Source: Paremcibacter congregatus (lineage in GTDB: Bacteria; Pseudomonadota; Alphaproteobacteria; Sphingomonadales; Emcibacteraceae). Taken from it: a stretch of 64,000 bases of DNA. The notes beneath the pieces are model-generated. The model had not been told where the DNA came from. It saw only the letters and a list, made by a program, of their open reading frames with translations, and did not search any database. The position numbers were made by a program, and so were the translations under genes. Shown here one piece after another: positions 11,443 to 19,247 of the stretch; positions within the stretch are counted from its first letter, which is position 1, and each line of letters opens with the position of its first letter. The stretch covers positions 310,001 to 374,000 of the forward strand of contig NZ_CP041025.1 of the NCBI RefSeq assembly GCF_006385135.1, written 5' to 3'.

Positions 11443-12390
11443 ATGTGCCGCTATATGCTGGTGGTGCTGATGCTGGCGATTCCGGTCCTTCCGGCCGCGG
11501 CTAAGGACCTGAAGGTCATTGCCACCATTAAGCCGTTGTATTCGCTGGTGGCCAGTGTCATGGGCGACAAGGGCAATCTGGATTTGATGGTCAAGGGGGG
11601 GCTGGACCCCCATATTTACCGGCTTAAACCATCCAATATTCGCCAGATACACAATTCTGATGTGGTATTTTATATTGATCCGGACATGGAAACATTCCTG
11701 AAGCGTATTTTCAAGCGCAATTACGGGAGTTTCATGGCTGTCCCAATGGCGCAGCAAAAAGAAATCAATCTGATGCCCTACAGAACCAGTAAAGTCTGGT
11801 ACAAGGATGTTGTTGACGATGACGAGACGCATAGTGAAGGTGAGAATGACCTTCATGTCTGGCTTGACCCGGCCAATGCCCGGCGCATGGTTCAGGTGAT
11901 TGAGGAGGTGTTGTCGTACCATGATCCTTATAACCGCCTGACCTATATCGAAAACGCCCAGAAGACCATTGCGCGTCTCTATGCCATGGAAGAGGAAATC
12001 CGGGAAAAACTGCGGCCGCTGCGGGAAAAGCCGATGATTGTCTATCATGATGCTTTCCAGTATTTCGAGCGGGCTTTCGGTCTGAAAAGTGTCGGGGCCA
12101 TTCTGCTGCGCTCAGATCAGAACCCGAGCGCCAAGCATCTTAAAGTATTGAAGAAAATTGCCCGCGAAAGAAATGTGACTTGTGTCTTGGGTACGCCCGG
12201 CGCGCATCCGCGCATTGCGACGGTTGTCATGAGCGGCACCAAGGCCGGATTCGGCGTGGTTGATCCGCTCGGTGTCTATCTGGACACCGAACCGGACCTG
12301 TATTTCAAGATGATGCGGGAAATGACCCAAAGCATCCTCGACTGTCAGAACAAGTCGGATATCTTTGAAGATATGAACAAACTTGATTAG
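11443..12390 (+). CDS. ZnuA-like zinc ABC transporter substrate-binding protein (orphan)
   Basis: This is a periplasmic cluster A-I metal-binding protein. Candidate zinc ligands are His in GGLDPHIY, His in NDLHVWLD and His in VYHDAFQYF, plus an acidic residue in the C-terminal lobe (GVVDPLG). The variable loop before NDLHVW is short, acidic and has one His, unlike long His-rich ZnuA loops. I choose the ATG at 11443, which gives a signal peptide CRYMLVVLMLAIPVLPAAA and a normal length of about 315 residues. In-frame starts at 11326 (TTG), 11362 and 11368 would add an atypical N-terminus. No permease or ATPase gene is next to it. A Zur-type box upstream supports the zinc assignment. Confidence 0.85.
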   Translation: MCRYMLVVLMLAIPVLPAAAKDLKVIATIKPLYSLVASVMGDKGNLDLMVKGGLDPHIYRLKPSNIRQIHNSDVVFYIDPDMETFLKRIFKRNYGSFMAVPMAQQKEINLMPYRTSKVWYKDVVDDDETHSEGENDLHVWLDPANARRMVQVIEEVLSYHDPYNRLTYIENAQKTIARLYAMEEEIREKLRPLREKPMIVYHDAFQYFERAFGLKSVGAILLRSDQNPSAKHLKVLKKIARERNVTCVLGTPGAHPRIATVVMSGTKAGFGVVDPLGVYLDTEPDLYFKMMREMTQSILDCQNKSDIFEDMNKLD

Positions 12391-12422
12391 TCGATGCGCT
12401 GCCTTCTAAAACAGGTGATCTC

Positions 12423-13832
12423 TTAAAACGCGTAATCCTTGAAGATTTTTGTGATGTCACCACCCCAGCCGCCCTGATCCACCGGGCTGTTGTATTTCTC
12501 CAGCATTTCTTCCGCCACGGTCTGGCCGCGATCAAGAATGGTCAGCAGGGGATTCAGGAAAATACGCTCGTCTTCACCGGTGCTGTTGATCTGCGCCCGA
12601 CGCTTGAGGCCGTCAGAGGACAGGGCCACCATCTGTTGCGCCAGATCGAGGACAGTTCCTCCCCGGAAGGGCGTGTGCAGAGCTTGAGCCGGCACGTTAT
12701 CACGTAAATAGGCGTGTTCCTCGGCTGTCCAGTTCTTGACCATGTCCCAAGCCGCATCCAGACTAACCTGATCATACAGCAGTCCGGTCCACAAGGCGGG
12801 CAGGGCACAAATGCGATTGCCGGTGCCGCCGTCGGCGCCGCGCATTTCGAGGAATTTCTTCAGGCGAACTTCCGGGAACAGGGTGCTCATATGGTCTTCC
12901 CAGTCCTGTATCGTCGGCTTGTGCCCGGGATAGCCAGGTAACTCGCCGCGCAGGAAGTCACGGAAGGACTGACCGGCGACATCAATATATTTACCGTCAC
13001 GATAGACGAAATACATCGGTACATTAAGGACATGATCTACATAGGCTTCAAATCCCATGCCGTCTTCGAAAATGAACGGCATGATGCCGCAACGGTCCGG
13101 GTCCGTATCGGTCCAGATATGGCTGCGGTAGCTGAGAAAGCCGTTGGGCTTGCCCTCGGTGAAGGGAGAGGCGGCGAACAGCGCCGTCGCCAGAGGCTGC
13201 AGCGCCAGGGACACCCGGAATTTCTTGACCATATCTGCTTCGCTGGCATAGTCGAGATTAACCTGTATGGTCGAGGTGCGCAGCATCATGTCGAGCCCGA
13301 GATTGCCTTTCTTTGGCATATAGTTGCGCATGATGACATAGCGGCCCTTGGGCATGATCGGCACATCATTGCGGGCCGTGTTGGGGTTGAATCCCACGCC
13401 GAGGAAGCCGATGCCGAGTTTTTCGCTCACGGCCTTGGTCAGTTTCAGGTGGCTGGAGACCTCAGAACAGGTTTCATGCAGGGTCTTGCGCATGGCGCCG
13501 GACAATTCCAGTTGCCCGCCGGGCTCCAGGGTCACCGACTGGCCGTCCTTGGTCAGGCCAATGATGGTTTCGCCTTCCAGCATCGGGGCCCAGCCAAATT
13601 CCTGCATGGCTTCGAGTATGGCCCGGATGCCGCGGGTGCCTTCGTAGGGCACCGGTTTCAGGTTCTTCATGCAAAAGCCGAATTTTTCATGTTCGGTGCC
13701 GATGGTCCAGTCGCTCTTGGGTTTGTTGCCGGCGGCGATATAATCAATCAGCTGTTGTTTGTTTTCGATGAGGGCATCTTTGGCGAGAGAAGACGCCAGA
13801 GAAGGCGAGTGTGGTGTATGTGATGTGGGCAT
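12423..13832 (-). CDS. gshA: Glutamate-cysteine ligase (alphaproteobacterial/plant type)
   Basis: This enzyme catalyses the first step of glutathione synthesis, ATP-dependent formation of gamma-glutamylcysteine. Family signatures are IGTEHEKFGF near residue 50, LEPGGQLELSGA, and the MRGADGGTGNRICALPALWTG region near the C-terminus, as in the GCS2/plant-like class rather than the E. coli type. The ATG at 13832 gives about 469 residues; an ATG at 13850 and a GTG at 13877 are alternatives. It converges with the ZnuA-like gene. There is no gshB nearby. Confidence 0.93.
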   Translation of the reverse strand: MPTSHTPHSPSLASSLAKDALIENKQQLIDYIAAGNKPKSDWTIGTEHEKFGFCMKNLKPVPYEGTRGIRAILEAMQEFGWAPMLEGETIIGLTKDGQSVTLEPGGQLELSGAMRKTLHETCSEVSSHLKLTKAVSEKLGIGFLGVGFNPNTARNDVPIMPKGRYVIMRNYMPKKGNLGLDMMLRTSTIQVNLDYASEADMVKKFRVSLALQPLATALFAASPFTEGKPNGFLSYRSHIWTDTDPDRCGIMPFIFEDGMGFEAYVDHVLNVPMYFVYRDGKYIDVAGQSFRDFLRGELPGYPGHKPTIQDWEDHMSTLFPEVRLKKFLEMRGADGGTGNRICALPALWTGLLYDQVSLDAAWDMVKNWTAEEHAYLRDNVPAQALHTPFRGGTVLDLAQQMVALSSDGLKRRAQINSTGEDERIFLNPLLTILDRGQTVAEEMLEKYNSPVDQGGWGGDITKIFKDYAF

Positions 13833-13957
13833 AAGCAATCTCAACTGCATCTTGGGGTTAGGCGACGGCTGTCGCACCTGTAAACAACATAGCTATTTGC
13901 ACGAGCAAGAAAAGAAACGCCCCTTCACTTCTTCGTGAAAAAAGAATATGTGGGGCT

Positions 13958-14746
13958 TCACGGGTATAATGTCAATATGCCATTCGATACTTTGTAGCCG
14001 GAAAGCTGATTTAAAAAACTCATGCCCAGCAGAGAATATTCCAATCCTTCCTTCACGATGGATCCCCGGATGTTCCGTCGTTGGATCGGTCCGAGTTCAA
14101 TCTCCTTGAGAACCACGCCGGCGCCATAGGTAATGCCGTTGGCTGTGCTATAGGGCCGGTCGAATTTAATCCGGTCCACCGGCAGACCGATCCGGTTGGC
14201 GTCCTTGCGGGTCAGGGCGACATCGCTTGCCCCGGTGTCGACCATAAAGAGAACTTCGGCGCCATTGACCCGGGCGCGGACAAAATAATGGCCACTGCGG
14301 TCAGCGCGAAAACTGATGCTGCCTTCTTCCTGTATGCCGCGGGTCACGTCGAGTTCCCCGCCCAGACGACCGGCGCCGGTCCAGACGCTGTAGCCCAGAG
14401 CCAGGATTCCGCCAATGATCACCCAGCCGGCAAGGTGGCGCAGCGCTTGTCCCGGTGACGAGGCGACATGGGCCCACAGACCCGCGCCGACGAAAGCGAG
14501 CAACAAGCCGTCATACAGCAGCCCGCCCATTTGTATATTCCGGGCGCTTTCATCCGGTAACAGCCACGCCACACCAATCAACAACAGTAAAAAGGCAATC
14601 ACGCCGAGAAGAAACAGGGTGAAACGCGATTTGCGATGCACCCCGTGCGGGGGGCGTTTCGGGTGTCGGGGGCCATCGGGACCCGGGTCTTCAGGCCGTC
14701 GTCCCCAAGGGGAAGGCGGCGGAGGTGAGTTGGGATGATCTGTCAT
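13958..14746 (-). CDS. Membrane-anchored retropepsin-like aspartic protease (TIGR02281 type)
   Basis: This 262-residue protein starts with a Pro-rich cytoplasmic tail (SPPPPSPWGRRPEDPG). Three hydrophobic segments follow (FLLGVIAFLLLLIGVAWLL; LLYDGLLLAFVGAGLWA; WVIIGGILALGYSV). The C-terminal ~120 residues are a clan AA retropepsin domain, with the active-site motif VDTGASDVALT and the second conserved segment LLGMSFLNQLSGYKV. One active-site motif means it would work as a dimer, as known for retropepsins. The bacterial family is widespread in alphaproteobacteria but its substrates are not established. The gene is transcribed alone, divergent from the pentapeptide-repeat gene. Confidence 0.85.
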   Translation of the reverse strand: MTDHPNSPPPPSPWGRRPEDPGPDGPRHPKRPPHGVHRKSRFTLFLLGVIAFLLLLIGVAWLLPDESARNIQMGGLLYDGLLLAFVGAGLWAHVASSPGQALRHLAGWVIIGGILALGYSVWTGAGRLGGELDVTRGIQEEGSISFRADRSGHYFVRARVNGAEVLFMVDTGASDVALTRKDANRIGLPVDRIKFDRPYSTANGITYGAGVVLKEIELGPIQRRNIRGSIVKEGLEYSLLGMSFLNQLSGYKVSNGILTLYP

Positions 14747-14851
14747 ACCTTATACTATAAGGGCAAATATGGCGGAGGGAAGGACCCGGTATCAATTAAA
14801 TGGAATTTTGTTGGCAAAAAACCTGAAATATGATGATATGAACCCCTGTTG

Positions 14852-15784
14852 ATGCAAATAACCAAAAGAATTGAAACATTTATGCTGTCCTGTCGTTTCT
14901 GGTCGTTTCTGGCCCGGTCTTTCTTGATAAGCCTGATCAGCCTGGTGATCTTTACAGGAGGAATCCGGGCGGAGACATGCCCCAACCCGCCGGGCTGGCT
15001 GCCGCAGGACCTGCCACAACGTCTGGCCGCGCATCAGGCCTGGGCGACCGAAGTCCTGCCTCCGGACCCACAGGACCCGCGGCGGCTCAATCTCTGTCAT
15101 GCGGATTTATCGGGACTTGATCTTTCCGGCGTGGTTCTGTCACATGCCAATCTCGGCACGACCCGGATTGTGGGCGCGAATTTCAGGGATGCCCGACTGG
15201 ACGGGACTGTTTTTGACGGCGCCTTTATCAAAGACAGTGACTTTTCGGCAAGCCATCTGTCACGGGCCAGTTTCCTGCGGGTGGAAATCGTTGGCAGCCG
15301 GTTTGTCGGGAGCGATCTGCGCCACAGCCAGTTTCCAAATGTGAAATGGACCGACAGCGACTTTTCCCTTGCCGACTTCACCGGGAGCTGGTTTCGCCGT
15401 CCGGTCCTGCGTCAGGTTAAATTTCGCGGCGCGCATCTGCCGGGGATTGATTTCCGGACAGCGGAGATGGAAAATATCGACTTCTCTGGCGCCGATCTCA
15501 GCCACAGCATATTTCGCAGCCTGACCTTAAAACAGATCGACTTTTCCTTTGCCGATTTGAGCCGCGCGGCCTTGACCCGCACCACGCTGGAAGAGGTGAT
15601 TTTTACCGACGCATTGTTGTTCCTGACGGATCTACGCCGGCTTAATATCGGGTCGGAAAGCCGTGACCGGGTGGCGGAGTTCTGTCATAATCTTGCCACG
15701 GCCCGTGACTGGCCCTATGCCTACCGCGATAAGAAATTCCTGTGCGGCGCCAAGCATCTGCCGGGCAGTTTCCCCCTGAAATAA
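14852..15784 (+). CDS. Secreted pentapeptide-repeat protein
   Basis: This protein of about 310 residues has an N-terminal hydrophobic export signal (SFLISLISLVIFTGGIRA). It is followed by many tandem A(D/N)LXX-type pentapeptides (ADLSGLDLSGVVLSHANLG; ANFRDARLDGTVFDGAFI; ADLSHSIFRSLTL), predicted to fold as a right-handed quadrilateral beta-helix. A C-terminal Cys-containing tail follows. Export distinguishes it from the cytosolic gyrase-protecting Qnr/MfpA group. Function is not predictable from sequence. TTG at 14849 and ATG at 14882 are alternative starts; none has a strong ribosome binding site. Confidence 0.8.
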   Translation: MQITKRIETFMLSCRFWSFLARSFLISLISLVIFTGGIRAETCPNPPGWLPQDLPQRLAAHQAWATEVLPPDPQDPRRLNLCHADLSGLDLSGVVLSHANLGTTRIVGANFRDARLDGTVFDGAFIKDSDFSASHLSRASFLRVEIVGSRFVGSDLRHSQFPNVKWTDSDFSLADFTGSWFRRPVLRQVKFRGAHLPGIDFRTAEMENIDFSGADLSHSIFRSLTLKQIDFSFADLSRAALTRTTLEEVIFTDALLFLTDLRRLNIGSESRDRVAEFCHNLATARDWPYAYRDKKFLCGAKHLPGSFPLK

Positions 15785-15800
15785 AAGGCTGGAACAGAAA

Positions 15801-16721
15801 TTATTTCCGCCGAAGCAGCAGACTGTGCCATTCGCCGCGGGGATAACGTTTGATCAGTATCATCCCTTGTTCGGCATAGGCGGCGCAGACAGCGTCTTCC
15901 TGGGTTGCGAGCAGGCCGGAAAGCACGAGACTGCCGGTCGGGCTCAGGTTGGCGACCACATCAGCGGCCATATCCTGCAAGGGTTTGGCCAGAATATTGG
16001 CGACAATCACATCATAGGGACCGGCGCGTCCGAGATCGGTCTGATCGAATCCGTCACTGGTCAGGGCGGCGAGCCCCGGCGTTCCGGCGTCGAGCGCGAC
16101 CACCGGCACCTGATTGGCGGCCGCATTCATCAGGGTGGTTTCGGTGGCGATGGGATCAATGTCGCTGGCGGTGATGGTGATTGGCCAGACTTTGGCCATC
16201 GCCAAGGCCAACAGGCCGGAACCACAGCCGAGATCAAGCGCGGTGCGGGGGGCGTTCTCCCCGGTAAGCGTTTCGCTCAGTTCGCCGATGGCCAGCAGGC
16301 AGCCGTGGGTGGTTTCATGTTGCCCGGTGCCGAAGGCCTGGCCTGCTTCGACCAGAAGACTGATGCGGTCGGCGGGCACCTTATCGGCGTCGTGACTGCC
16401 GTAGACAAAGAATTTCCCGGCGTCAACCGGGGTCAGCAGTTTCTGGGATTCGGATACCCAGTCCTTGTCTTCTGTGGCGCTCAGCGTAATGTCGCAGGCG
16501 GCCAGATCCAGTGTCGGGATCATATCCTGCAGGCGGCTTTTCAGAAGCGTCACATCGGGCTTTATCGTGAAATAGCCTTCCACCAGACGAATATGATCGC
16601 CTTCGATGATTTCAAAGTCGGACAGGGTGGGAAAATCATCAATATTAAGCCCATAGAGGATGTCTTCCACCATCGGGATAAGATCGAGAGCGACCTTTAG
16701 TTCGATTTTCCAACTTGTCAT
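15801..16721 (-). CDS. prmA: Ribosomal protein L11 methyltransferase PrmA
   Basis: PrmA trimethylates ribosomal protein L11. The 306-residue protein has an N-terminal substrate-recognition domain and a class I SAM fold with motif I LDLGCGSGLLALAM, a GQHETTHGCL segment, and the diagnostic VANILAKPL motif. Length is normal. It converges with the pentapeptide-repeat gene, with 16 bases between stop codons. No unusual feature is seen. Confidence 0.95.
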   Translation of the reverse strand: MTSWKIELKVALDLIPMVEDILYGLNIDDFPTLSDFEIIEGDHIRLVEGYFTIKPDVTLLKSRLQDMIPTLDLAACDITLSATEDKDWVSESQKLLTPVDAGKFFVYGSHDADKVPADRISLLVEAGQAFGTGQHETTHGCLLAIGELSETLTGENAPRTALDLGCGSGLLALAMAKVWPITITASDIDPIATETTLMNAAANQVPVVALDAGTPGLAALTSDGFDQTDLGRAGPYDVIVANILAKPLQDMAADVVANLSPTGSLVLSGLLATQEDAVCAAYAEQGMILIKRYPRGEWHSLLLRRK

Positions 16722-16891
16722 AATGTCATGTCTCTTGCGTTTTTTTACAGGGCTGTTTCGTGAGTCTTTCGCCTTATACAGGAAAAGCTATTTCAGGGCG
16801 AAAAAATAGTGCGAACGCGGGAAAGTAAGGCTTCTTGGGGGCTAAATGCGACTAACGCGGGAGATTCTGAGATGAGAAGAGGTGCAGGCTA

Positions 16892-16921
16892 TTGTGTTGC
16901 TTTGAACAACTTCTGTATAGT
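16892..16921 (+). promoter_or_regulatory. Candidate promoter of the DUF2807 cluster
   Basis: TTGTGT (16892-16897), an 18-base spacer and TATAGT (16916-16921) precede the first DUF2807 gene by 26 bases. A strong AAAGGAG ribosome binding site follows before the ATG at 16948. Confidence 0.4.
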
Positions 16922-16947
16922 GGGAAGGCAACAAAGGAGTAATATAA

Positions 16948-17616
16948 ATGAAAAAAACAGCCTCATTGATTGCGATCGCCACTGGATTTAGCTTAATGGG
17001 TGTGGCCATTGCAACAGCAGAAAAAATATCCGACGTCACGGAGAGCAGATCACACGGGGATTTTGAAAGAATTGTCATTGATGATGCCGGTGTCGGCCTG
17101 GACGTGAAAATCGGCGACAGCTATGCCGTAACCCTGAACGGGTCTGAAGAATGGGCCAAAAAAATCACCACCCAGGTAAAAAACAATGCCCTGATCATCG
17201 GATATGAAGGCAAAAAGAAGAAGAAAAACTTCAAATTTGATTCCGACTATCGCATCACCATTACCATGCCTAAGTTTACGGGCCTTGATGTCAATGGCGC
17301 GGTGGATGCGCACATCTCTGATGTTGACAGTGATGATCTCGGGTTTGAGGTCAATGGCGCCGCCAATATCGAAATTGATGGCCGGTGCGGTACATTGACA
17401 GTGGAGCTTGACGGGGCCGGTAATTTTTCAGGCGAAGACCTGAAATGTGAGGCGGTCACTGTGGAAATCAATGGCGCGGGTAATGCCGAGGTATATGGCT
17501 CGAAGAGCGCGACCCTGGACATTAACGGTATCGGCAATATTGATTTGTACGGTAATCCGGCGACGGTGAAAAAAGACAAAAGTCTGTTCAGCAACATCAC
17601 CATTCATAACAAATAA
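16948..17616 (+). CDS. DUF2807 (GIN domain) exported protein, paralogue 1
   Basis: This 222-residue protein has a Sec signal peptide (KKTASLIAIATGFSLMGVAIATA) and a single DUF2807/GIN domain. The domain shows repeated short Asn-Gly-Ala/Gly turns (VNGAVDAHI, VNGAANIEI, LDGAGNFSG, INGAGNAEV), ending in LYGNPATVKKD. The family folds as a beta-solenoid and is often labelled putative autotransporter adhesin; its role is unproven. It differs from the next two paralogues in using mostly Ala after Asn-Gly, where they use Ser-Gly. It is the first of three tandem paralogues, 34 bases before the second. Confidence 0.85.
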   Translation: MKKTASLIAIATGFSLMGVAIATAEKISDVTESRSHGDFERIVIDDAGVGLDVKIGDSYAVTLNGSEEWAKKITTQVKNNALIIGYEGKKKKKNFKFDSDYRITITMPKFTGLDVNGAVDAHISDVDSDDLGFEVNGAANIEIDGRCGTLTVELDGAGNFSGEDLKCEAVTVEINGAGNAEVYGSKSATLDINGIGNIDLYGNPATVKKDKSLFSNITIHNK

Positions 17617-17650
17617 ATATAAAACAAGATTTAGCAAACAGGAATTTACG

Positions 17651-18403
17651 ATGACTATTTTACCTAAAATCAGCATGATTGCGCTTGCCAGCATGGTCTT
17701 GTCCCCTGTGGCGTTTGCCGCGGAAAAAGATATGAAACTGGACACCTTCTCGAAAATAAAGATTTACGCCCCTGTCGATCTGGATGTTTCCGTTGGCAAA
17801 AACCAGAAGTTCTCCCTCACGGGGGATGCCGATGATCTGGAAAAGATCATTGTTCTGGTCAAGGGAGATACCCTGTATATCAAGAAGAAAAAACATAGTG
17901 GGCGCATTGGCGAGATGAAAGCGACGGTGAACCTGAAAGAGCTGACGACATTCGTTGTCAATGGCTCGTCCGATGCAAAAATTCGTGATGTGGACAGCAC
18001 ATCTTTCGAATTGCAGATCAATGGGTCCGGGGATGTTACCTTTAATGGAAAAAGCGATGCGCTGGACATTCAGATCAATGGATCCGGCGATGTCTCCACG
18101 TCCCGCTTTGATGCAGAATCAGTTTCGGCTGAAATCAACGGTTCCGGCGATATCAAACTTGTAGGGGATTGCAAGACCCTGCAAATGTCCATCAGCGGAT
18201 CCGGGGATTTCTCCGCCCGGGATCTGACCTGTGCCACGGTCCACAGCCGGATCAGCGGTTCTGGCGATGCGATGCTGTATGCCAGTGAATCAATTCAGGT
18301 CAGCACCAGCGGCAGTTCCGATGTCGACGTGTATGGCAACCCGAAATCCATCAAGAACCGCTCCAGTGGCAGCTCTGACTTTATCGTTCATGATGAGAAA
18401 TGA
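17651..18403 (+). CDS. DUF2807 (GIN domain) exported protein, paralogue 2
   Basis: This 250-residue protein has a signal peptide (ILPKISMIALASMVLSPVAFA) and a DUF2807 domain with a regular ladder of NGSGD/SGSGD turns (INGSGDVTF, INGSGDVST, INGSGDIKL, ISGSGDFSA, ISGSGDAML). It ends with VYGNPKSIKNRSSGSSDF. The Gly-Ser-Gly-Asp ladder indicates stacked beta-strands with polar turns. It sits between two paralogues and is probably co-transcribed with the first. Its N-terminal half carries a basic segment (KKKKHSGRIG), as in paralogue 1 (KKKKKNFKF). Molecular function is unknown. Confidence 0.85.
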   Translation: MTILPKISMIALASMVLSPVAFAAEKDMKLDTFSKIKIYAPVDLDVSVGKNQKFSLTGDADDLEKIIVLVKGDTLYIKKKKHSGRIGEMKATVNLKELTTFVVNGSSDAKIRDVDSTSFELQINGSGDVTFNGKSDALDIQINGSGDVSTSRFDAESVSAEINGSGDIKLVGDCKTLQMSISGSGDFSARDLTCATVHSRISGSGDAMLYASESIQVSTSGSSDVDVYGNPKSIKNRSSGSSDFIVHDEK

Positions 18404-18470
18404 CATCTGTATAGCGCTATGGTAAGAGTAAGCGAAGCAGAGTCGGCAATTGCCGGCGGGAGATGTTGTA

Positions 18471-19244
18471 ATGAGTTATTTAAAGCTTTTCGGGATAGCG
18501 GCTTTTGCCATCGGCGCCATTTTATACCTGGCTTCGGCTGACGACCATGAAGTGGTCGTCGGCGAGCAGGATTATGATCTCGAGGAATTTTACAAGATAA
18601 GCATCAATACCTCGGTTAATGTTCGTGTGAAAGTCGCCAAGGATTATGGTATTGTCGCCTCTGGCGACGAACAGGATCTGAAATTCCTCAAGGTCTATGT
18701 CAAAGGCCAGACCCTGGTGATAGAGAATAAGCGGGACAGCTATTCCTCTTGGCGGGGGGAAGTGCCCTCGATCGATATTTTTACCCCCAAGCTGAAACAA
18801 CTTACCCTGAACGGATCATCCGATGCCGATGTGCGGGACCTGAGAGGGGGAATTTTCAAGGCGGTCATCAATGGCAGCGGCACCATCAATTTTGAAGGTA
18901 AGGTCGAAGAGCTTAAAATAGAGATCAACGGGTCTGGTGATGTTGCCGGAGATATTGCCGGTGTGGATACCAGCGAAGTTGTGATTAACGGCAGCGGCGA
19001 TGTTGACCTGTCCGGCAAATGCAACAGCCTGATGATTGAAGTCAACGGTGTCGGTGACTTTTCCGGACGCAAATACCTTTGCAACCAAGTGGGTGTTGAT
19101 CTGGGCGGCGCCGGTGATATTGAGGTCTTCGCCCGGAACGCCATCAAGGTTTATGTTGTCGGGTCGGGTGAAGTGCATGTGTATGGCAACCCGGCCAAAG
19201 TAAAAGACAAATCCCGACGTAAGGATCATGTGATCCTGCATTAG
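18471..19244 (+). CDS. DUF2807 (GIN domain) exported protein, paralogue 3
   Basis: The ATG at 18471 follows a GGGAG ribosome binding site and gives about 257 residues. A short uncleaved or weak signal anchor (YLKLFGIAAFAIGAILYLASA) replaces the classical signal peptide of the first two. The GIN domain repeats NGSSD, NGSGT, NGSGD, NGSGD and NGVGD turns and ends VYGNPAKVKDKSRR. The gap from paralogue 2 is 67 bases. The helicase gene converges just beyond. If the N-terminus stays in the membrane, this copy could be the anchored member of a set of three; that is inference. Confidence 0.83.
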   Translation: MSYLKLFGIAAFAIGAILYLASADDHEVVVGEQDYDLEEFYKISINTSVNVRVKVAKDYGIVASGDEQDLKFLKVYVKGQTLVIENKRDSYSSWRGEVPSIDIFTPKLKQLTLNGSSDADVRDLRGGIFKAVINGSGTINFEGKVEELKIEINGSGDVAGDIAGVDTSEVVINGSGDVDLSGKCNSLMIEVNGVGDFSGRKYLCNQVGVDLGGAGDIEVFARNAIKVYVVGSGEVHVYGNPAKVKDKSRRKDHVILH

Positions 19245-19247
19245 CTC

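Noticed and set aside
17900-18400. Short repeated sequences resembling a CRISPR or tandem DNA repeat
   Set aside because: They are imperfect codon-level repeats for NGSGD turns in the DUF2807 proteins.
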